DNA of 61,476 nt from Spartobacteria bacterium (GTDB lineage: Bacteria > Verrucomicrobiota > Verrucomicrobiia > Chthoniobacterales > UBA10450). The DNA lies in NCBI GenBank assembly GCA_003169695.1, contig PNAS01000053.1, positions 1 to 61,476 on the forward strand, read 5' to 3'. Below the pieces are notes generated by a model, which did not search any database, was not told where the DNA came from, and saw only the letters and a program-made list of their open reading frames with translations. Positions 29,078 to 37,982 of the stretch are shown here, piece after piece; the first letter of the stretch is position 1; the number at the start of each line of letters is the position of its first letter. A program made the translations under genes and the position numbers.

Positions 29078-30515
29078 AGCGGGCGCTCTTTCGCCTGGCC
29101 CAAATCCTGCGCGTATCCGGTCGATCGCGTCGCGTCTCATTTGGCTGTACACCATCGCTGCCACGGTCGTGCTTTGCTGTGGGATGGGGATTCTGTATTG
29201 GATCGTCGTTAGGTACATTTACGAAGAGGACAATGTTTTTTTAAGAGACAAACTGGCTGCGCTTCGAGAGGACCTTTACGAAGCAGCCGCGCCTCAGGCG
29301 TTGAATGAGGAATTAAGAAGGTCGCGGTCGGGCGAGGAGACCTACTGGATCCGTGTTTACGATCCGACCGGACGGATAATCGCCGCGAGCCCGAACATGG
29401 ATCAGATGTTAGCCGAAACGGCGTTTCCTTCCGCGGTTTCCCCAGGATCAGCTACTCCAAAGGCGACAGAGTACCGGAATGCGAGCGGTCGATCTTTTTT
29501 GCTAATCGCAGTGACTGAAGTGGTGAATGGTCAGCCTTACCTCGTCCAGATCGCGCAAGATTGCTCTGACGACAGTCAGTTCGCACAGGAATTCGCTGTT
29601 TTGCTGCTGGCAGTAGGGGCGTGCGGGGCGATCGTCTCCGGCGCGATTGCGGTTGGAGTGACGAAGAGAGAGTTGCGTCCACTCCAACAAATGGCGCAGG
29701 CCGTCGAAAGAATCGACGCCAAGCAGCTTCACGCAAGGATTCCGGCACTGGGATGGCCTCTCGAGTTGCAACCACTTGCCGCCGCGTTCAATAAAATGGT
29801 AGCCCGTTTGGAAAGCTCCTTCACGCGGCTATCCCAATTCTCGGCAGATCTCGCCCATGAGTTCCGAACTCCGATCGGGAACATGCGCGGTGAAGCCGAA
29901 GTGGTGCTAACCAAAGCTCGAATGCCGAACGATTACCGGGCGGTAATAGAGTCTAGCGTCGAAGAATACGACCGGTTATCCGGCATGATAGATAACTTGC
30001 TTTTTCTGGCTCGATCGGACACGGCGGATGCGCCGATCGAGTGTTCATTGTTCGATGCCGGCGCGGCCGTGGCAAAAATAGCAGACTTCTTTGAAACCGC
30101 GCTCGAGGAACAAAACATTAAGATTAGCTGTCTCGGCGAATGTGAAGTTTATGCCGAACCAATTTTGTTCCGCCGCGCGGTGAGTAACCTCGTTTCCAAC
30201 GCGGTGCGCGTAACGGCTTCGGGCGGCACGGTGTTCATCTCAATGGTGACAGGCGAGTCGGTCTCTAAGATTACGGTGACAGACAGCGGTCGAGGAATCG
30301 CGAGGGAGCATCTCTCACACGTGTTCGATCGCTTCTATCGGGTAGACGCATCTCGAAATTCCAAAGGCAACGGCTTGGGCTTGGCGCTCGTGCGATCAAT
30401 CATGCAAATTCACAAAGGGGAGGCATCAATCGTGAGCGAGGTAGGACGCGGCACAACCGTAACGCTAACTTTTCCAACAAAAACGATCCACGCTGGGGAT
30501 AGCACGGCACGATGA
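29058..30515 (+). CDS. Sensor histidine kinase (CusS-like)
   Basis: A 485-residue inner-membrane kinase. Helices at about 25-50 and 180-205 enclose a periplasmic sensor region; a HAMP linker follows (KRELRPLQQMAQAVERI). The dimerisation domain has the phosphoacceptor in SADLAHEFRTPIGN, H267. The ATPase domain has N box AVSNLVSNAVRV, G1 DSGRGIA, F box FDRFYR and G2 GNGLGLALV. All key boxes are intact. It is the partner of the regulator it overlaps. The ATG at 29058 fits better than the one at 29049. The signal sensed is not evident, but the family and the His-rich third gene point to metal or envelope stress. Confidence 0.92.
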   Translation: MSSETNEAGALSPGPNPARIRSIASRLIWLYTIAATVVLCCGMGILYWIVVRYIYEEDNVFLRDKLAALREDLYEAAAPQALNEELRRSRSGEETYWIRVYDPTGRIIAASPNMDQMLAETAFPSAVSPGSATPKATEYRNASGRSFLLIAVTEVVNGQPYLVQIAQDCSDDSQFAQEFAVLLLAVGACGAIVSGAIAVGVTKRELRPLQQMAQAVERIDAKQLHARIPALGWPLELQPLAAAFNKMVARLESSFTRLSQFSADLAHEFRTPIGNMRGEAEVVLTKARMPNDYRAVIESSVEEYDRLSGMIDNLLFLARSDTADAPIECSLFDAGAAVAKIADFFETALEEQNIKISCLGECEVYAEPILFRRAVSNLVSNAVRVTASGGTVFISMVTGESVSKITVTDSGRGIAREHLSHVFDRFYRVDASRNSKGNGLGLALVRSIMQIHKGEASIVSEVGRGTTVTLTFPTKTIHAGDSTAR

Positions 30516-30850
30516 GGACGCCTGCCCTTGTTCTGATCGCTGGCGCAGTTTCTGCCTATTTTGGCCTGGCCCAACTCGTAACCGCGCAGGAAAGCGTCGA
30601 GGAAGGCACCCACCACGGCGGATGGAAGAAATGGATTGAGCGGTTGCCCGGCGGAGAACAGGTCAAACTAAGGGCCGTTAAAGCTTTGGCGATGGAGGAT
30701 CCAGCGGTTCGAGCTGCCGATGAAAAGCGCAAACAAGCCGAGAAGGAATTTCATGATATTTTGCGGGCTGCGATGCTGAAGATAGACCCGACGGTTCAGC
30801 CGATTCTCGACAAAATGCCTGAGCCAAAAAAACATCGTCATAAGTGGTAG
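30512..30850 (+). CDS. Small exported His-rich protein, third gene of the two-component operon
   Basis: A 112-residue protein whose ATG overlaps the kinase stop (ATGA), showing coupling. Signal peptide MRTPALVLIAGAVSAYFGLA with a likely cut near TAQ. The mature part is helical and highly charged (VRAADEKRKQAEKEFHDILR) with histidines at both ends (EEGTHHGGWKKW, EPKKHRHKW). This layout resembles small periplasmic metal or stress accessory proteins (Spy/CpxP-like in style), though the LTxxQ motif is absent. No family recognised with certainty. Confidence 0.7.
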   Translation: MRTPALVLIAGAVSAYFGLAQLVTAQESVEEGTHHGGWKKWIERLPGGEQVKLRAVKALAMEDPAVRAADEKRKQAEKEFHDILRAAMLKIDPTVQPILDKMPEPKKHRHKW

Positions 30851-31125
30851 CAGCGCGTGATCGTTCCTAATGCGCAAAGATCGCTTTTGGCTTAGCCGTA
30901 AGTGTTCCTAAAACGGCTTTTATTTCTGCCATCCGCTGGCGACGGCGGCGCGAACAGGGACGCATCGAAGCGAACATAATGCCCAATTCCAAAAAAGACG
31001 CGCCCTCAACTGTTCAAGCTATTCATCACCTGCCAGGAGTTGGGGCTGATCAACTAGCAGGTCGCCCGAGAGCGAATCAAAAGCTTTAGATAGCATTGAC
31101 CCCTCTTGGGAAAGAAGATGCGGCG

Positions 31126-33522
31126 TCAGGGAGACGCAAGAGATGGGGCCAGCGGAGGCCTTTCCCGTAAAGCTCGGTCCCTTATTTCCTCCGAAAGATC
31201 GTCGGCGAAAGTTTCCAGTAACCTGTGTTCCTGTTCGTTGAATTTGCGCGGTCGGGTATCGAGTAGACAGAGCGAGCCGATCGGTTGCCCACTCGGCCCG
31301 TGCAGTGGTGCGCCGGCATAGAAACGCAGCCCGCGTGCTTTGAGCAGCGGGTTATTGGCAAAGCGGCGGTCCCGCGCAAGATCTTCCACGATCAGGGCAC
31401 CGTTTTGTGCGACGACATGGCCACAGAGCGAGACTGAGCGCGGCGTGCATCGTTCGCGCGCGAGGTCTTCTGGAAGGCCCACCTGCGATTTAAACCACTG
31501 CCGGTCGCGATCGATAAAGGTGACTAGCGCGATAGGCACTTGGAAGACTTTTGCCATCTTCGCCGTCACACGATCAAACATTTTATCCGGCGCGGAACCG
31601 AGCAGGTGCAAGCTCTCGAGTTCGGCCAAACGTTCTGCTTCGCCCTCGGGAATCGAGGGGGCGACCATCTCGTCCGCAAGAGGCAGGGCGAACTTTGCCA
31701 ACTGGACCACCGCTTCAGAAAGCGAGGTGACTACTTCATCCGCCCCGGAAGCGCGGAGACGCTGGTTGGCATCGGCCAGCCTTTCCGTAGCGCCCCAGAG
31801 ACCGATGACGATTTTTACTTGAGGTAAACGGTCGCGGAGCCTGGCCGTGAGATGGCGCGCCTGAATGAGCGTCGAAGGCGGCACTGCTGAGATGGCAATT
31901 GCTTCGGGGGCATTCTTTTCCGCCAGATCGACCAGAGCACCCACGGCGACATCGCCTATCGCGCTCTCCGCTTCGAACCCCTGCTGACGCAAAAGCTGGG
32001 CAAGCATCGCACCGACGAGTCCATCCCGCTGGGCGCGCGCGGGCAGGCATAGGACGCTGCACGTAGGCGCGACCGAGGGGGATGGCGTGTCTGCAGCGAC
32101 AGCCTGGTCCGCCTCCACCTGCGATTCCGGCATCCGGCGCGTTCCGAGTTCTTCGATGATATCCTGCACGTTGTGCAAGATCGCAGTGCGCTCCTCTGCC
32201 AGGAGCGCATTTCGCTGAGCGTCCATTTCGGCGGCGGTGATCACGGGGACCAGCACCGCGTCGTAGAGTTTGGTGAGGGAGTTATCCTTCAAATAATTCT
32301 CCGCCAGTTCACTGGCGTCATCCAGGCGCGCTGCGACCAGTCGTTGATAGAATTCCTCGTACGGCATGAGCGCTTGTTCTTCGCTCAAGAGCACACTTAG
32401 GAACTGGAGCTTTGGCACGTGTCGCCCCATCACTGCCAGGCAGACGGTCAAGGGCGTCGACAGGAGAAGGCCCACCGGACCCCAAAGCCAGGTCCAAAAT
32501 ACGGCCGCGACAATAAGCGCGATCGAGGATACGCCCGTGCTTGATCCATACAGCCAGGGCTCAACGGCATTGGCATTGATCAGTTCCAGGACGACAAACA
32601 TCCCCAGCGTGAGCAGAGGAGTGACCCATGTCGTAGAGACCGCCAGGGAAAGAAAGAGGGGCAACGCTGCACCGAGCCAGGCGCCCACGTACGGAATGAA
32701 ACGCAGGATCGCAGCCAGCGCGCCCCATAATGCCGCATTGGGCACACCAATAAAGTATAGGCCGGCTCCGATGCACGATCCGTAGATCGCATTCACTAAA
32801 CCCTGCATCGATAGATAACGCGCCACGCGCCCGCCGGCATCATCCAGCGCGCGCGTCGTGGCGCTGATATGGCCTTGTCCGACGAGGCGGATGAAACGGC
32901 CGCGCAGGTCCTCGCGTTTGAGCAGCATGAAGACGACTAACAAGAGAACAAGAGCAGCCGTGCCGAGAGGGCTGAGCAGTGCGCCCAGCGCGCCTTGGGC
33001 AAAGCGCGCGATCCCGCCTTCCGATTCAACCAGCCTTACTGGCACAGGTGCTTGTCCGGCACTCTTCTCCGCCGGTCCAGCTAAGATCCGGTTTGGATCG
33101 GGCGTAGCCGGCGAAGGAGTATTGGCCGACGGCAGCTCCTTCTGAATCTGCTCGAAGCTGCGCGAGATGCGAGTGAATACGCCGCCGGTGGGCATGCGAA
33201 ATGCGCGCACTTTTGTCTGGATGTTCGCTTGATAATCAGGCAACCTGGCCGCCAGATCAATTGCCTGGCGCGTCAATATCCAACCGATTCCGCCCATCAA
33301 GGCAAAGAGCATTATTACGATCAAGAGCACCGCGGCGATGCGCCCAATCCACCGCTCCAACCGGCCTACCACCGGAGCGAGCAGGAAGGTAATAAGAGCC
33401 GCCAGAGCGAGCGGGATAAGAACTTCCTTTCCCACGTAGAGCACTGCGATCACAAAGGCCATCAGGAGGATGGCCCAGATGCCGGTCAGCGCACTTGCAG
33501 CAGTGTTTTTTTGCGCGCGCAT
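31126..33522 (-). CDS. AI-2E family permease fused to cobalamin-binding-like and GAF domains
   Basis: A 798-residue fusion. Residues 10-375 are an AI-2E family (PF01594-type) permease with eight helices: two N-terminal pairs (VGKEVLIPLALAALITFLLA), a periplasmic loop at 85-170, and the C-terminal core with LRFIPYVGAWLGAALPL and PVGLLLSTPLTVCLAVMGRH. Residues about 375-475 are a helical linker. Residues 480-610 look like a B12-binding-type Rossmann fold without the cobalamin histidine motif (VLCLPARAQRDGLVGAMLAQ, VKIVIGLWGA). Residues 640-785 are a GAF domain (VPIALVTFIDRDRQWFKSQV, FYAGAPLHGPSGQPIGSLCL). The soluble half probably regulates transport or signals from it. ATG start at 33522. Confidence 0.85.
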   Translation of the reverse strand: MRAQKNTAASALTGIWAILLMAFVIAVLYVGKEVLIPLALAALITFLLAPVVGRLERWIGRIAAVLLIVIMLFALMGGIGWILTRQAIDLAARLPDYQANIQTKVRAFRMPTGGVFTRISRSFEQIQKELPSANTPSPATPDPNRILAGPAEKSAGQAPVPVRLVESEGGIARFAQGALGALLSPLGTAALVLLLVVFMLLKREDLRGRFIRLVGQGHISATTRALDDAGGRVARYLSMQGLVNAIYGSCIGAGLYFIGVPNAALWGALAAILRFIPYVGAWLGAALPLFLSLAVSTTWVTPLLTLGMFVVLELINANAVEPWLYGSSTGVSSIALIVAAVFWTWLWGPVGLLLSTPLTVCLAVMGRHVPKLQFLSVLLSEEQALMPYEEFYQRLVAARLDDASELAENYLKDNSLTKLYDAVLVPVITAAEMDAQRNALLAEERTAILHNVQDIIEELGTRRMPESQVEADQAVAADTPSPSVAPTCSVLCLPARAQRDGLVGAMLAQLLRQQGFEAESAIGDVAVGALVDLAEKNAPEAIAISAVPPSTLIQARHLTARLRDRLPQVKIVIGLWGATERLADANQRLRASGADEVVTSLSEAVVQLAKFALPLADEMVAPSIPEGEAERLAELESLHLLGSAPDKMFDRVTAKMAKVFQVPIALVTFIDRDRQWFKSQVGLPEDLARERCTPRSVSLCGHVVAQNGALIVEDLARDRRFANNPLLKARGLRFYAGAPLHGPSGQPIGSLCLLDTRPRKFNEQEHRLLETFADDLSEEIRDRALRERPPLAPSLASP

Positions 33523-33779
33523 GTCGTTATTTCAAGGATAGTCTGATCGTCCGCTTTGGACAAAGACGCAAGAACCATCGACCTTTGCAAGAATGAGATC
33601 ACCCGCCCAGTTCTCGCCCGAGACCAGTGGCAAAGCTAGGACGACATCGATAATGCGTTCGAGAAACCCTTTGAGGCGACCAAGCTGACGTCGAACCTAG
33701 TCGTCTGACCCTGTCAAAGATTTGTTGACTGACCCTTATCTGCTTTCGCAAGTCGCCGGAAGAGTCGTAGGTCAAGTCG
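33523..33779. other. Gap between the AI-2E gene and cassette array A
   Basis: About 257 bases with no gene. It marks the distal end of array A: no attC-like core pair was recognised to the left of 33780. Confidence 0.45.
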
Positions 33780-33915
33780 GTCTAACCAGATCAAGCTCAG
33801 CTATTGCTCTGGCAGGCGCAAGTAGCAGTCGATTGAATCACACTAGCGAGGATCGACATCGAAGGCATAGCGCCGGGTGAGCCCGCCTCAGGTGGGCTGC
33901 AGCGCTTGGTTAAGT
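33780..33915 (-). repeat. attC-A15 (diverged)
   Basis: Coding-strand R'' ACTTAAC at 33909-33915 follows the cysteine synthase-like gene; R' GTTAGAC is at 33780-33786. The end segments match other sites (CAAGCGCTGCAGC next to R''; GAGCTTGATCTG next to R'), but the inner palindrome is weak. It is the most diverged and longest site, as expected at the distal end. Confidence 0.6.
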
Positions 33916-33940
33916 CTTTTGGGTTGCTTCATTTTGAGTC

Positions 33941-34861
33941 TCATTTGCTGAGATATTTCATCCCGGTATCGCACATGACGGTGACAATGGTCGCGTCAGG
34001 TCCCAGTTGTTCGGCTAATCGCAACGCGACAATGACATTGCCGCCAGTGGAGGTCCCCGCAAAAAGGCCCTCCTCCCGGGCCAGCCGAATGACCATGGCC
34101 ATGGCCTCTTCCGTGGAAACCTGTTCAATCTGATCGGCCACGCCCTCCTGCCAGAGCGGTACTACAAAGCCCGCTCCGACCCCATCAATCTTATGAGCGC
34201 CTGTCTGGCCGCCCGACAGAACCGGGGACTCAGAGGGCTCCACGGCGACGATTCTGACCTGTTCGTTATGGCGGCGCAAGGCTTCCCCGGTACCCCGAAG
34301 AGACGCCGCGGTCCCCACGCTCTGGACAAAGCCATCGACCCGTCCGTCCGTCTGAATCCAGATTTCCTCCGCCATTTTGTGATAGGCCGCAATTTGGTCT
34401 TTATTGTTCAGCTGATCGGTCCAGAAGCTTCCAGTTTTTGCCGCGATGATGCGGGCGGCTTCGATCATGTCTCGAGTTAGTTTCTCCGTCATGTGCCCGC
34501 TCTCGCTTCGCACGATTTGAAGCCTGGCCCCCAGAATTTTCATATGCTCGAGTTTTTCTCGGGCAAAGGCATCCGAAGTCACGATATGCAGGGGATATCC
34601 CTTCACCGCGCAGATTAGAGACAGAGACACGCCGGTGCTGCCGCCGGTATATTCCACGACAGAACCATCCGCGGTGAGACGTCCGTCCGCCTCTGCCGTT
34701 TCGATCATGGCAAGCGCCATCCGGTCCTTCATGCTACCCGTGGGGTTCTCGTTTTCCAGTTTCAGCAGGATGCGGGAGCCGTTCTCGGGCCCGATGTTGC
34801 GCAAGGCCAATAAAGAGGTGTGGCCTATGCAATGCAGGATGTTCCGCTGCAATTCTTTCAT
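33941..34861 (-). CDS. PLP-dependent cysteine synthase-like enzyme (cassette A15)
   Basis: A 306-residue fold-type II PLP enzyme of the cysteine synthase / cystathionine beta-synthase group. The PLP lysine is K45 in NPTGSMKDRMAL; the substrate loop is TGGSTGVSLSL near 73; the phosphate-binding loop reads SVGTAASLRGTG near 176, slightly different from the usual GTGGT; the C-terminus has TSTGGNVIVALRLA. It lacks a CBS regulatory domain. It should catalyse beta-replacement on O-activated serine with sulfide or another nucleophile. It is the last cassette, with 131 bases between its ATG and the preceding attC, so it may have its own promoter. Confidence 0.85.
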   Translation of the reverse strand: MKELQRNILHCIGHTSLLALRNIGPENGSRILLKLENENPTGSMKDRMALAMIETAEADGRLTADGSVVEYTGGSTGVSLSLICAVKGYPLHIVTSDAFAREKLEHMKILGARLQIVRSESGHMTEKLTRDMIEAARIIAAKTGSFWTDQLNNKDQIAAYHKMAEEIWIQTDGRVDGFVQSVGTAASLRGTGEALRRHNEQVRIVAVEPSESPVLSGGQTGAHKIDGVGAGFVVPLWQEGVADQIEQVSTEEAMAMVIRLAREEGLFAGTSTGGNVIVALRLAEQLGPDATIVTVMCDTGMKYLSK

Positions 34862-34992
34862 GATGCCTGTCCCCTTTCCTGATGTGGCCTGATGAAACGA
34901 ATCACAGCCTTCCTTCCAAATCTATCACAGAAAAAACTGCCAAAGGGGCTTTCGTGTCGTGGAATTCCTCTTTGTTCATCCGAGTGGTCGAA

Positions 34993-35115
34993 ACCTAACG
35001 AGAACAAGATCAGCCACCACTGGCGAGGGCGAGCATGGCTGCGGGAAGAGAGGTTTGAGTCATGAGAAACTCGGCCGTACGCCGGCCAGCGGTTGGCTGC
35101 ATCGCCTGGTCAGGC
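34993..35115 (-). repeat. attC-A14
   Basis: R'' GCCTGAC (one change from RYYYAAC) at 35109-35115 and R' GTTAGGT at 34993-34999. Arms GCCAGCGGTTGGCTG and CAGCCACCACTGGC pair with one extra T. Belongs with attC-A7 and attC-A5 in sequence. Confidence 0.85.
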
Positions 35116-35140
35116 TGGACTGCATCATGCTGACTACCAG

Positions 35141-35712
35141 CTACGAAGCGGCGATTCTCGACAATGACGTGAAAGCAAGATAGGCAAGTATTAGGGTGAA
35201 CCATAAAACGCCGAGGACGGCATGTAACCGACGATTTTTTGAAAACAGCGCTGCAATCAGAATCGCGATGGAAACCGGGATAAAGATGACATATTGTCTT
35301 GGAACCTCCCGCAGGTTGCTCACGCCTTTTTCCAACGTCTCCGGGATGTCCAGCAGCGTCGCCGTAAGAAAGATACCAAAGAACCACGATTTGTTGGCGA
35401 AGAAGTGTTGCTCGAAATCCAGGCCAGCCGCGAAATCCCACGGGAAGAGCATCGAGGCAAGCATGAAGATCACTATCGAATAGCCAATAATGAAAAGAAA
35501 CTCTTCGATCGTCCAAACCTGAAGTTTGTTCCACCAGAACATCCCCCACCACAGCGCGAGCACGTAACGAATAACATTGATCGTCCACACACTTGCACCC
35601 AATAGACCCTCACTGACTCTCGCAACTGGATCATCTTGCTCACTCCGACCAGAAGATGGGTCAATGCCAGACCGAGAATGACCGAGATCAATACACCGAG
35701 ATAAGAGAACAT
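35141..35712 (-). pseudogene. Multi-pass membrane protein, frameshifted (cassette A14)
   Basis: Two overlapping frames make one protein. From ATG 35712 it reads MFSYLGVLISVILGLALTHL and on to VYWVQV. From about 35600 the other frame continues VWTINVIRYVLALWWGMFWW to the stop at 35141. The switch falls in the TG dinucleotide run at plus positions 35584-35591, so an indel there (mutation or sequencing error) splits the gene. Joined, it is about 190 residues with five or six membrane helices and the motif WTIEEFLFIIGYSIVIF. I do not recognise a named family. The downstream attC arrangement is normal. Confidence 0.7.
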
Positions 35713-35725
35713 ACGCTATGCTTTA

Positions 35726-35842
35726 GCCTAACGAGAATAAGATCAGCTACAGGCGGAGCGCGGCGCGGTAGCTGCCGCGGCGGGTCTGCGGGGAGCAGCT
35801 ACCGGACGCTCGGAGCCTGTTAGCTGCATCGCATGGTTAGGC
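35726..35842 (-). repeat. attC-A13
   Basis: R'' GCCTAAC at 35836-35842 contains the stop codon of the SDR gene; R' GTTAGGC at 35726-35732. Arms AGCTAACAGGC and GCCTGTAGCTG pair with one extra base. Confidence 0.88.
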
Positions 35843-36721
35843 GTTGCGGTTCTTCGGATGCGGCTTTGTGAGTCCGAGCAGCTTTGCAAGCTGGGCGTCG
35901 AGCATCCTCGCAGGAAGAAGTCTGGGCAGAGTCCAGTTCTTGAAACGCTGCGGAATGACTGCGTAGCGTGCCTTCGGTTTTGCCGTGGTGAGTGCCATGT
36001 GGACGGCTTCGCCCAGACGCTCAGGGGCTAAGCCATTAGTACGTGCTTCGGTGACGATGAACTTCTGGAACTTCTGCACCGCCTCCCAATACTCGGTCTG
36101 CTTGAACTCACTCAGATCTTCCTTTTCGCCCTTGTCGTACATCGCCGTGTTCACGGTGCCTGGTTCAATGATCACGACGTCGATGCCAAATAACATCAGT
36201 TCTCGCCGCAGCGCGTCCGACATTCCTTCAAGACCAAATTTGGAGGCGCTATAAGCACCGAGAAGCGGGATGGCAACTTTTGCGCCGCTGGAGGTTATGT
36301 TCACGATGCGGCCGGTGGGACCCTGCCTCTTCTTATCCGTTCCCAAAAGAGGCGCGAAGGCTTGGATTACGACAAGCGGGGAGATCGTGTTGACTTCCAA
36401 CTGCCGCCTGTACTCGCTGAGCCTCAGATACAGCAGCGGCCCACTCACCACAATTCCTGCATTGTTCACCAGGCCAACCAGATTCCTGTCGCCTATCATG
36501 GAACCGACCTTCTGGGCAGCTTGATGGACAGCGTCGGCGTCCGTAATGTCCATCATGAGAGGCACGAAGCCCTTACCGAACTCTCTTTGCAAACGATCGG
36601 CGTCAGCCTGCTTGCGTACAGAACCGAACACGCGAAATCCCTTTGAAACAAGCACCTTTGTGGTTCCCCAGCCGATTCCGGTGGAGACCCCGGTGACCAC
36701 GACATCTTTGCTGTTCGCCAT
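35837..36721 (-). CDS. SDR family oxidoreductase (cassette A13)
   Basis: From ATG 36721 (MANSKDVVVTGVSTGIGWGT) the protein is 294 residues. It is a classical short-chain dehydrogenase/reductase: cofactor motif TGVSTGIG at 9-16, NNAG in VGLVNNAGIV, catalytic serine in NITSSGAKVAI and YSASK in LGAYSASKFGL. The C-terminus resembles retinol or ketoreductase-type SDRs. The NAD(P) preference is not settled. Upstream in-frame ATG codons to 36772 exist but add unfamily-like residues. Its TAA stop is formed by the R'' core site. About 190 bases of leader separate it from the preceding attC. Confidence 0.88.
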   Translation of the reverse strand: MANSKDVVVTGVSTGIGWGTTKVLVSKGFRVFGSVRKQADADRLQREFGKGFVPLMMDITDADAVHQAAQKVGSMIGDRNLVGLVNNAGIVVSGPLLYLRLSEYRRQLEVNTISPLVVIQAFAPLLGTDKKRQGPTGRIVNITSSGAKVAIPLLGAYSASKFGLEGMSDALRRELMLFGIDVVIIEPGTVNTAMYDKGEKEDLSEFKQTEYWEAVQKFQKFIVTEARTNGLAPERLGEAVHMALTTAKPKARYAVIPQRFKNWTLPRLLPARMLDAQLAKLLGLTKPHPKNRNA

Positions 36722-36910
36722 TATATTTCTCCCAAGATGATCACTGTTCATCTTCAATATGTTCACCGTCAAGTTCTCTGCCCAGACGGTTCAAGGTAAT
36801 GGAAGTCCCCGGGAGCGTGAAGCTCCCCCAAAGTGTCGTGTTGTTTGTGTTCATAAATTTGCTCTCCGATTTTTATTAGGTGCGAAAATTAATCGTGGCA
36901 TTCGCATCTC

Positions 36911-37021
36911 GCCTAACGAGACAGAGCTGAGCCGCCGCTGGCGAGAGCGAGCATCCAAAACATAAAGAACGGTTTCACAACATTAGAGCGGACCAACAGA
37001 GCGGCCAGCGATTGGTTAGAT
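36911..37021 (-). repeat. attC-A12
   Basis: R'' ATCTAAC at 37015-37021 directly abuts the stop of the pseudopilin-like gene; R' GTTAGGC at 36911-36917. Arms run through GGCCGCTCTG-side and GCGGCGGCTCAGC-side segments. Confidence 0.82.
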
Positions 37022-37432
37022 TTATTTGCCCCAATCCTCCCAAACGTCGTCTCGCGTGTCCGCCTTGCGATCTGGTCCGGCGGAAAATAGATCGTATTCA
37101 TCAGGATGTCTTACGCCCGGACAACGGTACATGTAATCGGTATCCCACGGGTCTTTGGGAACCCCTTCAAATAGCCTACGCCAATGGGTCGGGCGCGGTG
37201 AACTCGCAGTTTCTTCAACCAGAGCCCGCAATCCTTGCTCTGTTGTTGGAAACGAGCCATTAAGTGTGTGATACAACTTGAGAGGTTCGTTCATCGCTTT
37301 AATGTCGCCCACAACCCGCCAGTGGTTGACCCCATCTACCGTGGCATTAAGACGAATTGATGCCACCATTACTCCAGCTGCGATAGCTGCCATTAACAAA
37401 CCGAGAATCACCAGTGCCGTGCGAGGAATCAT
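37022..37432 (-). CDS. GspG-like type II secretion pseudopilin domain protein (cassette A12)
   Basis: A 136-residue protein. An N-terminal membrane helix (ALVILGLLMAAIAAGVMVA) is followed by a periplasmic domain like the C-terminal part of the major pseudopilin GspG: LKLYHTLNGSFPTTEQGLRA, GVPKDPWDTDYMYRCPG and EYDLFSAGPDRKADTRDD. The last two carry the acidic residues that bind calcium in GspG. Unlike true pseudopilins the N-terminus has no clear prepilin peptidase site (no G followed by FTLIE), so it may not be assembled into a pilus. An orphan member in a cassette, with no other secretion genes nearby. ATG 37432. Confidence 0.82.
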   Translation of the reverse strand: MIPRTALVILGLLMAAIAAGVMVASIRLNATVDGVNHWRVVGDIKAMNEPLKLYHTLNGSFPTTEQGLRALVEETASSPRPTHWRRLFEGVPKDPWDTDYMYRCPGVRHPDEYDLFSAGPDRKADTRDDVWEDWGK

Positions 37433-37434
37433 GA

Positions 37435-37558
37435 ATCTAACGAGAACGAGATGAGCTACCGCCGCCGAGAGTGAGCGTGGCTTCGACTGAAAACTGTTTT
37501 AATCATCAGAAATGCGAACGTGCGCCGGGTGGCGGTTAGCTCCAGCGCTTGGTTAGGC
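37435..37558 (-). repeat. attC-A11
   Basis: R'' GCCTAAC at 37552-37558, R' GTTAGAT at 37435-37441. Arms GAGCTAACCGCC and GGCGGTAGCTC pair except for one extra A. Confidence 0.9.
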
Positions 37559-37559
37559 G

Positions 37560-37871
37560 TCAATGACTCCATCGTTTGCTTGACGATAAGTAGGCGCACA
37601 GCAGGCACACTGCGGCAATGCTGGCCACAACGGTTGGTAATACTACCGCGTTCCCGCCGCCCAAAGTCCTCACGATGAGAACGGGAACCATCACAATGGC
37701 GAGGGTGAGCAACACGACCGGAATAGCGCTAGGACGGGCAGCGTTGATTGTCCAGCCCATCCACTTGAAACGCTTCGGCACAATCACCCGCGGGTCGGCC
37801 TTGCAATAATAGACGCCCCATTTTCGATTCTGCGGGTCTTTCCAACAATCTTCGAGTTCTTCGCGTGTCAT
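37560..37871 (-). CDS. DUF5808-like membrane protein (cassette A11)
   Basis: A 103-residue protein. A short soluble start (MTREELEDCWKDPQNRKWGV) with YYCKADPRVIVPKRFKWMGW and TINAARPSA resembles the DUF5808 motif (W.WG.YY...DPR..VPKR...G.T.N.A.P). Two membrane helices follow at about 50-70 and 75-95. Function unknown for the family. Single gene of its cassette; ATG 37871 lies 18 bases after the preceding attC. Confidence 0.72.
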   Translation of the reverse strand: MTREELEDCWKDPQNRKWGVYYCKADPRVIVPKRFKWMGWTINAARPSAIPVVLLTLAIVMVPVLIVRTLGGGNAVVLPTVVASIAAVCLLCAYLSSSKRWSH

Positions 37872-37888
37872 AATACCATTGTCTTGCC

Positions 37889-37981
37889 GTCTAACGACCC
37901 AAGCTCAGCGACCCGGCCCGCGAGAAACCACGCTTGCAACCAGAGCGCGATGGCCGGGTTCGCTGCAGCGCATGGTTAGGC
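37889..37981 (-). repeat. attC-A10
   Basis: R'' GCCTAAC at 37975-37981 and R' GTTAGAC at 37889-37895; the shortest site at 93 bp. Arms CAGCGAACCCGGCC and GGCCGGGTCGCTG pair with one extra A. Confidence 0.9.
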
Positions 37982-37982
37982 G

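Noticed and set aside
34959..35183. Small frames with text such as SGWLHRLVR and MQPTAGR
   Set aside because: They are translations of attC sites; the same words recur at every site, so they are not genes.
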